DNA of 29,223 nucleotides from OMSK01 sp902492995 (GCA_902492995.1 CABUNR010000014.1:1-29223), one strand, 5' to 3'. Numbered from the stretch's first letter, positions 1-8,146 are shown. Notes: generated by a model from the sequence alone, not told the origin. Program-made: numbers and translations.

Positions 1-2
1 AG

Positions 3-230
3 GAAGACAAAAGAAAAATATTTAATTCTAGAATATCATCAGCAGAGAAAAAAGGTCTTGAAAGAGGAATGAAAAAAGGAATTGAACAAGGAATTGAACA
101 GGGAATTGAACAAGGTGAAAATAATAAATCCATTGAAATAGCAAAAAATATGTTAAATAAAAATATGAATATAAATATTATTTCAGAAGTAACTGGTTTA
201 TCAAAAGAAGAAATAGAAAAATTAAAATAA
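3..230 (+). CDS. Rpn / PD-(D/E)XK nuclease-family protein, C-terminal fragment
   Basis: This is an open frame running in from the left edge and ending at TAA 228-230, so only the last 75 residues or so are visible. The C-terminus has a lysine/glutamate-rich helix, then three tandem GIEQ units, then a short helical tail with the pattern IAKNML...I..ISEVTGLSKEEIEKL. That tail is typical of the C-termini of Rpn (recombination-promoting nuclease)/PD-(D/E)XK 'transposase-like' proteins, which end in a variable GIEKG-type helix and a small helix-turn-helix-like segment. The nuclease domain lies outside the window, so catalytic residues cannot be checked. The stop codon sits in the loop of a terminator hairpin. 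The family call rests on the tail alone and is tentative. Confidence 0.6.
   Translation, partial: EDKRKIFNSRISSAEKKGLERGMKKGIEQGIEQGIEQGENNKSIEIAKNMLNKNMNINIISEVTGLSKEEIEKLK
78..113 (+). repeat. 3 x 12-bp in-frame tandem repeat (GGAATTGAACAA)
   Basis: Three consecutive copies of a 12-bp unit (78-89, 90-101, 102-113) differ by one base (A/G at the end of copy 2) and encode GIEQ three times. Such repeats are common in the tail helix of Rpn-type proteins and can change copy number in frame. Confidence 0.9.
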
Positions 231-243
231 TTTCTATTTTTTT
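211..243 (+). terminator. Intrinsic terminator of the Rpn-like gene
   Basis: AAATAGAAA (211-219) pairs perfectly with TTTCTATTT (231-239), and a T-rich tail follows. The stop codon TAA (228-230) lies in the 11-nt loop. The stem is A/T rich, so it is a weak hairpin. Confidence 0.6.
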
Positions 244-255
244 GTCTTAATATGT

Positions 256-286
256 TTTACATAAAAATTTAACTACTGCATATTAT
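256..286 (+). promoter_or_regulatory. Candidate promoter of the activase operon
   Basis: TTTACA (256-261) and TATTAT (281-286) are separated by 19 bp, about 15 bp upstream of the ATG at 302. The spacing is long and the region is AT rich, so this is only a candidate. Confidence 0.3.
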
Positions 287-301
287 TTTCTAGGTGATAA
301 C

Positions 302-1204
302 ATGAAAATACGTATTGGTATACCTAGAAGTATATTTTATTATTATTATAAAGATATTTGGAAATACTTTTTTGATGAATTTAATATAGAACTTGTAGTT
401 AGTCCAAATACAAATAAAAAAATGATGAATGATGCTATTTTAAAAACTACTGATGAAATGTGTTTATCTATTAAAAATTATATTGCACATGTTAATTATT
501 TAAAAGATAAATGTGATTATATTTTAATTCCTAGAGTTGATAATTATGGGATTGATAATCAAACTTGCACCAATTTTTTAGCTCTTTATGATATTATAAA
601 TAATTTATTTGATATAAAATTACTTAATTATAATATTAATATAGAGAATAATGAAACAGAAGAAAAAGGATTAATAGATATAGTAACAAATTTTGGATAT
701 TCAAAAGAATATGCAAAAAAGGCATATAAAAAAGCTACTATAAAGGCAAATAATATAAAAAATAAACAGATAAAAGGAAATATAAGAAAAATTGATAGTG
801 AAAAATTGAAAATATTGTTAGTAGGTCATCCTTATAATTTGTATGATAACATGATTGGTAAAGATATAATAACATATTTAGAAAATAATAATGTAGAAAT
901 AATTTATAGCAATCTATTTCATAGTGATATAACATCTAATTTAAGTAAAAAATTATCATATTCTTTGTATTTTAAATATAATAAGGAAAATATTGGCTCA
1001 ATACCACTTACGGAAGATAAAATAAATGGGATTATTTTTATATCTACATTTCCATGTGGACCAGATTCACTTGCAAATGAATTAGTATTTAGAAAATTAA
1101 AAAAACCATATCTTAATTTAATTATTGATGATGTTGATGGAATGGCAGGATTTGAAACTAGAATTGAAAGTTTTATTGATATTATAAAGGAGGGAGTAAA
1201 ATGA
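302..1204 (+). CDS. 2-hydroxyacyl-CoA dehydratase-related protein (DUF2229/CoA activase-associated)
   Basis: This 300-residue soluble protein resembles the DUF2229 part of large 'CoA-substrate-specific enzyme activase' proteins. It opens with an IGIPR motif and carries TDEMCLSIK (Cys54), a PRVDNYGIDNQTC segment, and a C-terminal stretch with STFPCGPDSLANELV followed by a TRIESFIDII ending. These Cys-containing patterns are those of HgdB-type subunits that hold an Fe-S cluster and receive electrons from an ATP-driven activase. The start is ATG 302 behind AGGTGA at 292-297. The stop overlaps the next start (ATGA at 1201-1204), which suggests translational coupling. The homologue is often found fused to the activase, but here it is a separate gene. 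The substrate is unknown, and nothing nearby shows a CoA-ester pathway. The family call is good and the function open. Confidence 0.75.
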   Translation: MKIRIGIPRSIFYYYYKDIWKYFFDEFNIELVVSPNTNKKMMNDAILKTTDEMCLSIKNYIAHVNYLKDKCDYILIPRVDNYGIDNQTCTNFLALYDIINNLFDIKLLNYNINIENNETEEKGLIDIVTNFGYSKEYAKKAYKKATIKANNIKNKQIKGNIRKIDSEKLKILLVGHPYNLYDNMIGKDIITYLENNNVEIIYSNLFHSDITSNLSKKLSYSLYFKYNKENIGSIPLTEDKINGIIFISTFPCGPDSLANELVFRKLKKPYLNLIIDDVDGMAGFETRIESFIDIIKEGVK

Positions 1205-2280
1205 ATAAGGTATCTTTTCCATTAATAGGTAATTATAGTGTACCTGCTTATTATCTATTTAGTCATATATTAGATTGTTCTATTATTATACCACCACCAA
1301 TTACTAAAAAAACAATAGAACTTGGTAGTGCTAATAGTCCAGAATTTACTTGTACACCATTTAAGTACACATTAGGTACTTATATAGAAGCATTAAATAA
1401 AGGAGCTAACGTTTTAATTCAATTTGGTGGAGGATGTAGATATGGTTATTATTTTGAACTTCAAGAACAAATATTAAAAGATTTAGGTTATGAATTTAAA
1501 TTAGTTAATTTAGTTAGTAAAGGTGTAACAAATCCAAAAGAAATATATCATAAATTAAAGGAAATTAATCCAAAATTAAAATTAGATAAACTTTTATATC
1601 ATACTTTTATAACTGCTAAAATGATTAAATATATGGATATTTGTGATGACTATATTAGATCAAATATTGGCTTTGCAAAAGATGATATTATGGAAAAAAT
1701 AAATAAGGAAATGCTACATAAATTTAAGTCTATAAAAGGTTTTATAAATTTAAGAAAAACGTATAAAAAATATTATAAAAAATTAAAAAAGATAAAATTA
1801 AATAAACCAAAAAATAGATTAAAAATAGGCATTATAGGTGAGTTATATACAATAATGGAACCATTTGCTAATTACTATTTAGAAAAAGAATTAGCAAGTT
1901 ATAATATCGAAGTAAAGAGATTTACTAATGTACATTTTTTATTATTTGAAAAACATAAAAAAGGTAGGAAATATTTAAAATATACAAAAGAATATAATAA
2001 ATATAAAATGGGTGCTGATAGCCATGATAATATAGCAAGGTGTAAATATTTATGTAAGAATAATTATGATGGAATTATTCATATAAAATCAGCTTTTTGT
2101 ACACCAGAGATAGGCATTATGAGTATAATAAATAAAATATGTAAGGAATATAATGTACCAATAATATTTTTTTCATTTGATGCAAATACTAGTGAGGTTG
2201 GTATAAAAACACGTTTGGAGGCTTTTTATGATATGATAGAAATGAGGAAGAAAAGTGAAGAATTGTTATCTAGGAATTGA
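1201..2280 (+). CDS. 2-hydroxyacyl-CoA dehydratase family protein (HgdB-like)
   Basis: This 359-residue protein is the second HgdB-like subunit of the locus. Visible family motifs are an N-terminal FPLIGNYSVP segment, EFTCTPFKYTLG (Cys51), FGGGCRYGYY (Cys79), and a C-terminal block reading DGIIHIKSAFCTPEIG, then FFSFDANTSEVGIKTRLEAFYDMI. The cysteines in these blocks are the likely Fe-S ligands. Family members include 2-hydroxyacyl-CoA dehydratases, benzoyl-CoA reductase subunits and double-cubane-cluster reductases, all activated by an ATPase like the one encoded next. A lysine-rich stretch around residues 180-205 separates the two halves. The gene overlaps the upstream gene by 4 bp and the downstream activase by 26 bp, so the three are one transcription and translation unit. 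It ends in TGA. The physiological substrate cannot be read from the sequence. Confidence 0.78.
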   Translation: MNKVSFPLIGNYSVPAYYLFSHILDCSIIIPPPITKKTIELGSANSPEFTCTPFKYTLGTYIEALNKGANVLIQFGGGCRYGYYFELQEQILKDLGYEFKLVNLVSKGVTNPKEIYHKLKEINPKLKLDKLLYHTFITAKMIKYMDICDDYIRSNIGFAKDDIMEKINKEMLHKFKSIKGFINLRKTYKKYYKKLKKIKLNKPKNRLKIGIIGELYTIMEPFANYYLEKELASYNIEVKRFTNVHFLLFEKHKKGRKYLKYTKEYNKYKMGADSHDNIARCKYLCKNNYDGIIHIKSAFCTPEIGIMSIINKICKEYNVPIIFFSFDANTSEVGIKTRLEAFYDMIEMRKKSEELLSRN

Positions 2281-3199
2281 TATAGGTTCTATATCTACAA
2301 AAGGAGTAATAATAGATGAAAATAATAATATAATAAAATCTGATTATATAGAAACAAATGGTAATCCAATTCAAGCTGTAAAAAAATTAATAGAATCATT
2401 AAAGAAAAATTTAGATAAAAGTATTGTAATTAAGGGAATTGGAACAACTGGAAGTGCAAGAAAATTAATAGGTTTATTATTGGATGTAAATATAGTTAAA
2501 AATGAAATAACAGCTCATGCTGTTGGAACTTTAAACTATTATAAAGACGTAAAAACTATTTTAGAAATAGGGGGACAGGATTCTAAAATAATATTTTTAG
2601 ATAAAGGTATAATAACTGATTATTCTATGAATACACTTTGTGCTGCAGGAACAGGTGCATTTTTATCAAGTCAAGCTAAAAGACTTGGTATAAAAATAGA
2701 AGATTTTGGATCTATTGCTTTAAAATCAAATAATCCAGTTAAAATAGCTGCAAGATGTACTGTTTTTGCAGAATCAGATTTAATACATAAAGCACAAGTT
2801 GGTTATAAAATAGAAGATATATTAGCAGGACTTTCTAAAAGTATAGTAATTAATTATTTAAATAATTTAGCTAAAGGTAAAAAAATTATGCCTCCAATTG
2901 TTTTTCAAGGTGGAGTAAGTAAAAATAAAGCTGTTTTAAAATATTTTAAAGAAATATTAAATGAAGATGTTATAGTTGATTATAATAGTCATTTAATGGG
3001 AGCAATTGGAATTGCAATACTTGCAAAACAAAATAGTAATGATAAAACATTTAATTTAAATATAAAAAATATAAAATTTGAGACTAAAGGAATGGAATGT
3101 AATAGATGTGCTAATAACTGTGAAATTTTAAAAATATATAAAGATTCTAAATTAATAGATGCATGGGGTAGTAAATGTAATAGAGAAATTAAAAATTAA
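2255..3199 (+). CDS. ATP-dependent [4Fe-4S] activase (BcrA/BadF/HgdC family)
   Basis: A 314-residue ASKHA-fold ATPase that, in this family, hydrolyses ATP to push low-potential electrons into a dehydratase or reductase partner. Visible motifs are phosphate-1 DIGSISTKG (residues 9-17), GIGTTGSAR (61-69), phosphate-2 EIGGQDSK (104-111) and the adenosine motif FQGGVSKN (217-224). Cys129 (LCAAGTGAF) and Cys168 (AARCTVFAESD) match the two cysteines that hold the inter-subunit [4Fe-4S] cluster in HgdC. A C-terminal extension adds CxxCxxxC (282, 285, 289) and Cys308, a small extra cluster or metal site also seen in long activases. The start is GTG 2255, preceded by GAGGAAG at 2244-2250 inside the upstream gene. 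An ATG start would lose the DIGS motif. The partners are the two HgdB-like proteins encoded upstream. Confidence 0.85.
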   Translation: MKNCYLGIDIGSISTKGVIIDENNNIIKSDYIETNGNPIQAVKKLIESLKKNLDKSIVIKGIGTTGSARKLIGLLLDVNIVKNEITAHAVGTLNYYKDVKTILEIGGQDSKIIFLDKGIITDYSMNTLCAAGTGAFLSSQAKRLGIKIEDFGSIALKSNNPVKIAARCTVFAESDLIHKAQVGYKIEDILAGLSKSIVINYLNNLAKGKKIMPPIVFQGGVSKNKAVLKYFKEILNEDVIVDYNSHLMGAIGIAILAKQNSNDKTFNLNIKNIKFETKGMECNRCANNCEILKIYKDSKLIDAWGSKCNREIKN

Positions 3200-3232
3200 A
3201 AGGATTTTAAAATTAAATGTTGTATATTAATA

Positions 3233-3261
3233 TTGACAGAGAAAAAATAATAGTGTATAAA
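3233..3261 (+). promoter_or_regulatory. topA promoter
   Basis: TTGACA (3233-3238), a 17-bp spacer and TATAAA (3256-3261). The predicted RNA start is about 19 nt before the ATG, and AGGAGG at 3274-3279 serves as ribosome binding site. Confidence 0.75.
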
Positions 3262-3286
3262 TTTAAGTGACATAGGAGGAAGAATT

Positions 3287-5317
3287 ATGGCAAAAAATTT
3301 GGTAATAGTTGAATCTCCAGCTAAAACAAAAACAATTGGAAAATATTTAGGTAATGAATATAAAGTTGTATCAAGTAAAGGACATATAAGAGATTTAGCA
3401 ACATCTGGTAAATATGGTTTAGGTATAGATATAGAAGATAACTTTAAACCAAAATATACAACAATAAAAGGTAAAAAGAAAACAATAGATGAATTAAAAA
3501 AAGATGTTAAAAATAGTGATTTTGTTTATTTAGCAACTGACCCTGACCGTGAAGGAGAAGCAATTTCTTGGCATTTATATGATGCCCTTAATATAGATGA
3601 TAATAAATATGAAAGAGTTGTATTTAATGAAATAACAAAAAACGCTATATTAGAATCATTTAAACATCCTAGAAAAATAGATAATAATTTAGTAAATTCA
3701 CAAGAAGCAAGAAGAATACTTGATAGAATAATAGGATTTAGATTAAGTAAATTGATGCAATATAAAACAAGTGGAACAAGTGCTGGACGTGTACAAAGTG
3801 TTGCTTTAAAATTAATAGTTGATAAAGAAAGAGAAATAAATTCTTTTAAATCTGAAGAATATTATACTATTAAAGCAATTTTTCCTGAATTTGAAGCTGA
3901 TTTAGTAAGTTATAATAATAAAAAAATAGAAATAAAAAATGAAATAGAAGCGAATCTTATATTAGATAAACTATCAAATAAATTTAAAATAGATAGTGTT
4001 GATAAAAAAACAAAGGAAAAAGCAACTAAATTTCCTTTTACAACAAGTACTTTGCAACAGGATTCATCTAATAAACTTAATATGAATGCAAAAAAAACAA
4101 TGATGGTTGCTCAAAAGCTTTATGAAGGAATTGAGCTTTCTGATGAAACAGTTGGGCTTATTACTTATATGCGTACTGATTCAACAAGATTATCAATAGA
4201 TTTTATAAATGAAACAAAAGATTTTATTAAAGCAAAATATGGAGAAAACTATGTTGGTATAGTTAAAAAAAGTAAAAATAAAGAAAATGTTCAAGATGCA
4301 CATGAAGCAATTAGACCAACTAGTATAAAAAGAACTCCAGAAAGTGTTAGACCATTTTTAAATGATGATGAATTTAAATTATATAGAATGATTTATTATA
4401 GGGCACTTGCTTATTTAATGGCACCTGCTAAAACAGAAAATACAACTGTTATATTTGATAATAATAATTATCAATTTAAATTAACAGGTCAAGTTATAAC
4501 ATTTGATGGATATTTAAAAGTATATAAGGATTATGAAGATACAAAAGAAGATATAATTCCTCCTTTTGATACATATAAATCTAATATAGTTATATCTAAA
4601 TCTATAGAAAAAGAACAGCATTTTACTCAACCACCAGCAAGATATACTGAAGCAAAATTAGTTAAGGCAATGGAAGAACTTGGTATTGGTAGACCTAGTA
4701 CATATGCTACTATAATGAGTAATATTAAAGATAGAGGTTATGTAACTATAGTTGAAAAAAAATTCCGCCCAACTGAGATTGGTATAGAAGTAACTGATAA
4801 ATTACAAGAATTTTTTTCATCAATTATAAATGTAGAATATACCGCAAATATGGAAGAAGATTTAGATGAAATAGCTGAAGGAAAAAAAGTATGGTATAAA
4901 ACTTTAGATGAATTTTATAAAAAGTTTGAACCACTTTTAACAGAAGCATTTGATAAAATGGAAAAAGAAGCACCAGAAGAAACAGGTGAAATTTGCCCAG
5001 AATGTTCACATCCTCTTGTTATTAGAAAAGGTAGGTATGGCAAATTTATAGCATGTAGTAATTATCCTGAATGTAAATATATAAAGCAAGAAGAAAAAGA
5101 GGTAAAAGAAATATGTGATTGCCCTAATTGTGATGGTAAAATAATCGAAAAGAAAAGTAAAAGAGGAAGATTATTTTATGGATGCAATAATTATCCAACT
5201 TGCAAAACAGCATACTGGGATAAACCAATCGGAGAAAATTGCCCTGAATGTGGTTCAATGCTTGTAATAAATAAAAAGAATGAAATTAAATGCAGTAGTT
5301 GTGATTATAAAAAGTAA
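3287..5317 (+). CDS. topA: DNA topoisomerase I (type IA)
   Basis: This 676-residue enzyme relaxes negatively supercoiled DNA by single-strand passage. The TOPRIM domain is at the N-terminus, with NLVIVESPAKTKTI (Glu9) and the metal-binding DPDREGE (Asp85, Asp87, Glu89). SAGRVQSVALKLIVDKE follows around 165-181. The catalytic tyrosine is Tyr294 in GLITYMRTDSTRLS, with HEAIRPT and GIGRPSTYATI motifs downstream. The C-terminus carries three four-cysteine zinc ribbons, at roughly 567-594, 612-638 and 652-672, the normal Firmicutes arrangement. The length is typical. It has its own promoter and an AGGAGG site, and it is transcribed alone: the hairpin of its terminator contains the stop codon. Confidence 0.97.
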   Translation: MAKNLVIVESPAKTKTIGKYLGNEYKVVSSKGHIRDLATSGKYGLGIDIEDNFKPKYTTIKGKKKTIDELKKDVKNSDFVYLATDPDREGEAISWHLYDALNIDDNKYERVVFNEITKNAILESFKHPRKIDNNLVNSQEARRILDRIIGFRLSKLMQYKTSGTSAGRVQSVALKLIVDKEREINSFKSEEYYTIKAIFPEFEADLVSYNNKKIEIKNEIEANLILDKLSNKFKIDSVDKKTKEKATKFPFTTSTLQQDSSNKLNMNAKKTMMVAQKLYEGIELSDETVGLITYMRTDSTRLSIDFINETKDFIKAKYGENYVGIVKKSKNKENVQDAHEAIRPTSIKRTPESVRPFLNDDEFKLYRMIYYRALAYLMAPAKTENTTVIFDNNNYQFKLTGQVITFDGYLKVYKDYEDTKEDIIPPFDTYKSNIVISKSIEKEQHFTQPPARYTEAKLVKAMEELGIGRPSTYATIMSNIKDRGYVTIVEKKFRPTEIGIEVTDKLQEFFSSIINVEYTANMEEDLDEIAEGKKVWYKTLDEFYKKFEPLLTEAFDKMEKEAPEETGEICPECSHPLVIRKGRYGKFIACSNYPECKYIKQEEKEVKEICDCPNCDGKIIEKKSKRGRLFYGCNNYPTCKTAYWDKPIGENCPECGSMLVINKKNEIKCSSCDYKK

Positions 5318-5330
5318 TCACAATTTTTCT
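5299..5330 (+). terminator. topA intrinsic terminator with embedded stop codon
   Basis: TTGTGATTA (5299-5307) pairs perfectly with TAATCACAA (5315-5323) across a 7-nt loop, followed by T5 and a further T-rich run. The stop codon TAA (5315-5317) begins the 3' arm. Confidence 0.85.
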
Positions 5331-5371
5331 TTAAATTAAAATTATTTCTTTTCTTTTTAAAAAAAATAATA

Positions 5372-5377
5372 TATAAT
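5372..5377 (+). promoter_or_regulatory. Candidate -10 element for the gene at 5395
   Basis: TATAAT lies 17 bp before the ATG, with no convincing -35 in the oligo-A/T tract upstream. If used, the leader would be only about 11 nt. Confidence 0.35.
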
Positions 5378-5394
5378 TAAGATAGGTGAATGAT

Positions 5395-6258
5395 ATGAAT
5401 TCTGGAATATATAGTTTAGTTGTAAGAAATACATACACAAATGAATTTGTTGTACTTCCAATTGAAGATTTAAATGATAGTAGTGTAAAAAAAGAAAAAG
5501 TTAATATTTCATCAATTGACAAAGTAACAACTTTTTTTAAAGATGAGCAACATTTAATAGAACGTTTAATAGAAAAAGGTTATATAAATTTTTCTACTGC
5601 AGATATTTTTATTAAATATAAACAAGATGGTAAAGATAAACTTTTAGAACCACTATATGAAAAATTTAATGTATTTAGATTATTAACAGAAGATAGTGAA
5701 TCAAAAATAAAAAGTGAAAATCAAAACTTTATTTATTATCAAGATATTATATTTCAAGAATTAAATAAAAAAAGTGTAAGAAATTATATATTAAATAGTT
5801 ATAATATTAATTATAATTTAAAAAAACATATTATTTATATGTATGATTCTAATCATATTGATGATGTAACTTTTTTTAAGGAAAAAATAATAGAAGATCT
5901 TTTAAATTATCGCACTTTAAGAGATGTTGTATCATCTATAGATGAATATTATAATAAAGAAAAAAAAGTTAATAGACTTATTAAAAATGAAGATAGAAGA
6001 AGAGCTTTAGTTGGAGAAATAACAAAAGATGAAGAAGAATTGCTTGCTCGTACTATGAATATAAATATCCCACTTGATTATTCATTAGAAGAAAGCCAGG
6101 TATATAAAGATGCATTAATATATAAAAGTAATAATGAAGAAGTAAAAGAAATGATAGATTTGGATGATATAATTTATGGATTAAGTTATGTTGAAGCACT
6201 AGCACTTGGAGTGGATTTAAATAAAATGGATGAATATGTTGGAAAGACTAAAAAATAG
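5395..6258 (+). CDS. Hypothetical protein, 287 aa
   Basis: I do not recognise this protein. It is soluble, highly charged and rich in Asp, Glu, Lys and Tyr, with no signal peptide, membrane span or cysteine cluster. The C-terminal third has a basic RRRALVGEITKDEEELLA stretch and ends with an acidic helix (DLDDIIYGLSYVEALALGVD). The ATG at 5395 is preferred over the in-frame GTG at 5386 because that GTG lies inside the AGGTGA Shine-Dalgarno site (5384-5389). It is a single-gene unit between topA and xerD with its own terminator, whose 3' arm begins with the stop codon. It may be specific to the lineage. Confidence 0.75.
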   Translation: MNSGIYSLVVRNTYTNEFVVLPIEDLNDSSVKKEKVNISSIDKVTTFFKDEQHLIERLIEKGYINFSTADIFIKYKQDGKDKLLEPLYEKFNVFRLLTEDSESKIKSENQNFIYYQDIIFQELNKKSVRNYILNSYNINYNLKKHIIYMYDSNHIDDVTFFKEKIIEDLLNYRTLRDVVSSIDEYYNKEKKVNRLIKNEDRRRALVGEITKDEEELLARTMNINIPLDYSLEESQVYKDALIYKSNNEEVKEMIDLDDIIYGLSYVEALALGVDLNKMDEYVGKTKK

Positions 6259-6267
6259 TCTTTTTAT
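6243..6267 (+). terminator. Intrinsic terminator with embedded stop codon
   Basis: AAAGACTA (6243-6250), an A5 loop and TAGTCTTT (6256-6263), then a T-rich tail. The stop TAG (6256-6258) starts the 3' arm. The tail runs directly into the -35 box of xerD. The same hairpin, base for base, ends the gene at 24986. Confidence 0.88.
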
Positions 6268-6296
6268 TTGACAAAAAAATGTTCGTGTATTATAAT
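6268..6296 (+). promoter_or_regulatory. xerD promoter (perfect consensus)
   Basis: TTGACA (6268-6273), a 17-bp spacer and TATAAT (6291-6296): both hexamers are consensus. The predicted RNA start is near 6303, about 13 nt before the ATG at 6316. This also excludes the earlier in-frame TTG at 6268 as a start, because it is the -35 box itself. Confidence 0.88.
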
Positions 6297-6315
6297 TTTA
6301 ATGGATAGTGATAAT

Positions 6316-7197
6316 ATGAGTGAATATATAGATAAATTTTTAAAATACTTAAAAATAGAAAAGAATTATTCAATTAATACAATAGAAAGTTATAAAAAGG
6401 ATTTATTAGAATTTAATGAATATTTAAAAAATAAAAAAATAAAAGATGTAGATTATAAATTTATTAGAGATTATCTAGCTTATATGTACCAAAAAAAATA
6501 TATGAAAAAAACGATATCAAGACATATTAGTACATTAAGAAGTTTTTATAAGTATTTAAATAATGAAAATATTTTAAATAAAAATCCTATGATATTAATA
6601 TCAAACCCTAAATTGGATAAAAAACTACCTAATTTTTTATATTATGATGAACTTTTAGTTTTGTTAAATATTCCAAACAAAGAAACAACACTTGGTCTTA
6701 GAGATGCATTAATACTTGAACTTTTGTATTCAACAGGTATAAGGGTAAGTGAGTTAATTAATATAAAAATAAAAGATATTAATTTTAATGATAAAAAAAT
6801 ATTAATACTTGGAAAGGGTAATAAAGAAAGATATGTATTATATGGAAATACTTTAATGAAATTACTTGATTTATATTTAAATAATAGTAGATCAAAATTA
6901 AATAAGAATAGTGAATATTTAATCTTAAATAAAAATGGGGATAAAATAACGGATAGAGGAATTAGACTTATAATACAAAATATACTTAAAAAGGGTGAAT
7001 TAGATTATCATGTAAGTCCCCATACATTAAGACATACATTCGCAACTCATATGTTAGATAATGGTGCTGATTTAAAAAGTGTTCAAGAATTACTTGGACA
7101 TGAAAATTTATCAACGACCCAAATATATACTCATGTAACAAATGAAAGATTAAGAAGTGTATATTTAAATACACATCCAAGGGCAAAGGAAAAATAA
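6316..7197 (+). CDS. xerD: Tyrosine recombinase XerC/XerD
   Basis: A 293-residue tyrosine recombinase of the type that resolves chromosome dimers at dif. The N-terminal SAM-like core-binding domain (about 1-85, IDKFLKYLKIEKNYSINTIESYKKDL) is followed by the catalytic domain. Visible catalytic residues are Arg143 (STGIRVSEL), a Lys in LGKGNKERYV, His236 and Arg239 (HTLRHTFATH), His262 (LLGHENLST) and the nucleophile Tyr271 (TQIYTH). The length and the absence of neighbouring mobile-element genes favour a housekeeping Xer protein over a phage integrase; XerC and XerD cannot be told apart with certainty. ATG 6316, behind AGTGAT, is chosen because the predicted RNA starts near 6303, which excludes the in-frame ATG at 6301. 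It leads an operon with the DUF4186 gene and tdk. Confidence 0.9.
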   Translation: MSEYIDKFLKYLKIEKNYSINTIESYKKDLLEFNEYLKNKKIKDVDYKFIRDYLAYMYQKKYMKKTISRHISTLRSFYKYLNNENILNKNPMILISNPKLDKKLPNFLYYDELLVLLNIPNKETTLGLRDALILELLYSTGIRVSELINIKIKDINFNDKKILILGKGNKERYVLYGNTLMKLLDLYLNNSRSKLNKNSEYLILNKNGDKITDRGIRLIIQNILKKGELDYHVSPHTLRHTFATHMLDNGADLKSVQELLGHENLSTTQIYTHVTNERLRSVYLNTHPRAKEK

Positions 7198-7198
7198 T

Positions 7199-7570
7199 AT
7201 GGAAAATATAGATAAATTATTAGAAGACCTTTCTAAAACTAAATTTAGAGGTTCATTTCATTTAGATGAAAAAATGAAAAGATATGTTATAGAAAAAGGA
7301 ATGAATAAAATAGTAGAACATACATATGACTTTGTAAGAACAAGACTTGCACCAGCTAATATACTTAATGATGGAAAACAAACACCATATCGTGGACATC
7401 CTGTATTTATAGCACAGCATGCTACTGGAACATGTTGTAGAGGATGTTTAATGAAGATACATAAAATAGAAAAAAATAAAAAATTATCTAACAATGAAAT
7501 TGATTATATTGTAAATGTAATAACTAGTTGGATTAGAAGTGAGGTATATAATGGCAAAACTACATTTTAA
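7199..7570 (+). CDS. DUF4186 family protein
   Basis: This 123-residue protein matches the conserved DUF4186 pattern: a FRGSFHL start, FVRTRLAPANILNDGKQTPYRGHPVFIAQHATGTCCRGCL in the middle, and a short helical end. Clustered His67, His74, Cys79, Cys80 and Cys83 suggest a metal site, but the family has no established function that I know of. The ATG is one base after the xerD stop, and the 3' end overlaps tdk by 20 bp, so it is tightly embedded in a xerD-DUF4186-tdk operon. No strong Shine-Dalgarno sequence precedes it, so it probably relies on ribosomes terminating on xerD. Confidence 0.85.
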   Translation: MENIDKLLEDLSKTKFRGSFHLDEKMKRYVIEKGMNKIVEHTYDFVRTRLAPANILNDGKQTPYRGHPVFIAQHATGTCCRGCLMKIHKIEKNKKLSNNEIDYIVNVITSWIRSEVYNGKTTF

Positions 7571-8138
7571 ATATGGAACAATGAATAGTGGAAAAAGTAT
7601 TGATTTAATTAGAACGGCACACAATTATGAAGAATGCGGTTATAATGTTTTGGTTATGAAACCTATTATTGATACTAAAGGGCCTGATATGTTAGATTCA
7701 AGAGTAGGATTAAAAAGAAAAGTTGATATTTTAATAAATGATGATTCTATATTAAAACTTTTAAAAAGCAAAATAACAGATAATTTAGCTTGTATATTTA
7801 TAGACGAGGCACAATTTTTAAATAAAAAACAAATAGACGAATTATTTTTTATTACAAAAAAACTAGATATTCCAGTAATATGCTACGGACTTAGAACAAA
7901 TTTTAAAATGGAATCATTTGAAGGATCTAGAAGACTTCTTGAAATTGCTGATGAATTAGAAGAATTAAAAACATTATGTAAATGTATGGAGATAGCTAGA
8001 TTTGCTGGAAGAAAGGTTAATAATGAATATACTTTAGATGGATTAGAAGTAAAAATAGATGGAAAAGATGAAAATATTGAATATGTTCCATTATGTGGAA
8101 AATGTTATTTAGAAAAAGTTAAAAAAATCAAATTTTAG
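7551..8138 (+). CDS. tdk: Thymidine kinase (type II)
   Basis: A 195-residue salvage kinase that phosphorylates deoxythymidine with ATP. Motifs are the P-loop KYGTMNSGKS (about 7-16), the Walker B-like CIFIDEAQFL with the catalytic Glu, a lasso-region CYGLRTNF, and zinc-ribbon cysteines in CKC and CGKCY near the C-terminus. ATG 7551 is preferred over the in-frame ATG at 7539 because a GTGAGGT site (7539-7545) lies at the right distance and MAKLHFKYG is the usual family start. The gene begins inside the end of the DUF4186 gene, a sign of coupling. The stop codon is part of the terminator hairpin. Confidence 0.93.
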   Translation: MAKLHFKYGTMNSGKSIDLIRTAHNYEECGYNVLVMKPIIDTKGPDMLDSRVGLKRKVDILINDDSILKLLKSKITDNLACIFIDEAQFLNKKQIDELFFITKKLDIPVICYGLRTNFKMESFEGSRRLLEIADELEELKTLCKCMEIARFAGRKVNNEYTLDGLEVKIDGKDENIEYVPLCGKCYLEKVKKIKF

Positions 8139-8146
8139 CTTTTTTT
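8113..8146 (+). terminator. xerD-DUF4186-tdk operon terminator with embedded stop codon
   Basis: AAAAAGTTAAAA (8113-8124) pairs with TTTTAGCTTTTT (8133-8144): 12 bp with one G-U pair and an 8-nt loop, then further T. The tdk stop TAG (8136-8138) lies in the 3' arm. Confidence 0.75.

Noticed and set aside
78..113. Short repeats as a CRISPR remnant
   Set aside because: Directly adjacent 12-bp in-frame units without spacers, encoding GIEQ repeats in a protein tail.
6268..6315. Longer XerD N-terminus starting at the in-frame TTG 6268 or ATG 6301
   Set aside because: The TTG is part of the perfect TTGACA -35 box, and the predicted RNA start (about 6303) lies downstream of 6301. The family N-terminus begins near 6316.
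6316..7197. Xer-type recombinase as a sign of an integrated element
   Set aside because: Neighbours are housekeeping genes, no attachment repeats were seen, and the protein looks like cellular XerC/D.
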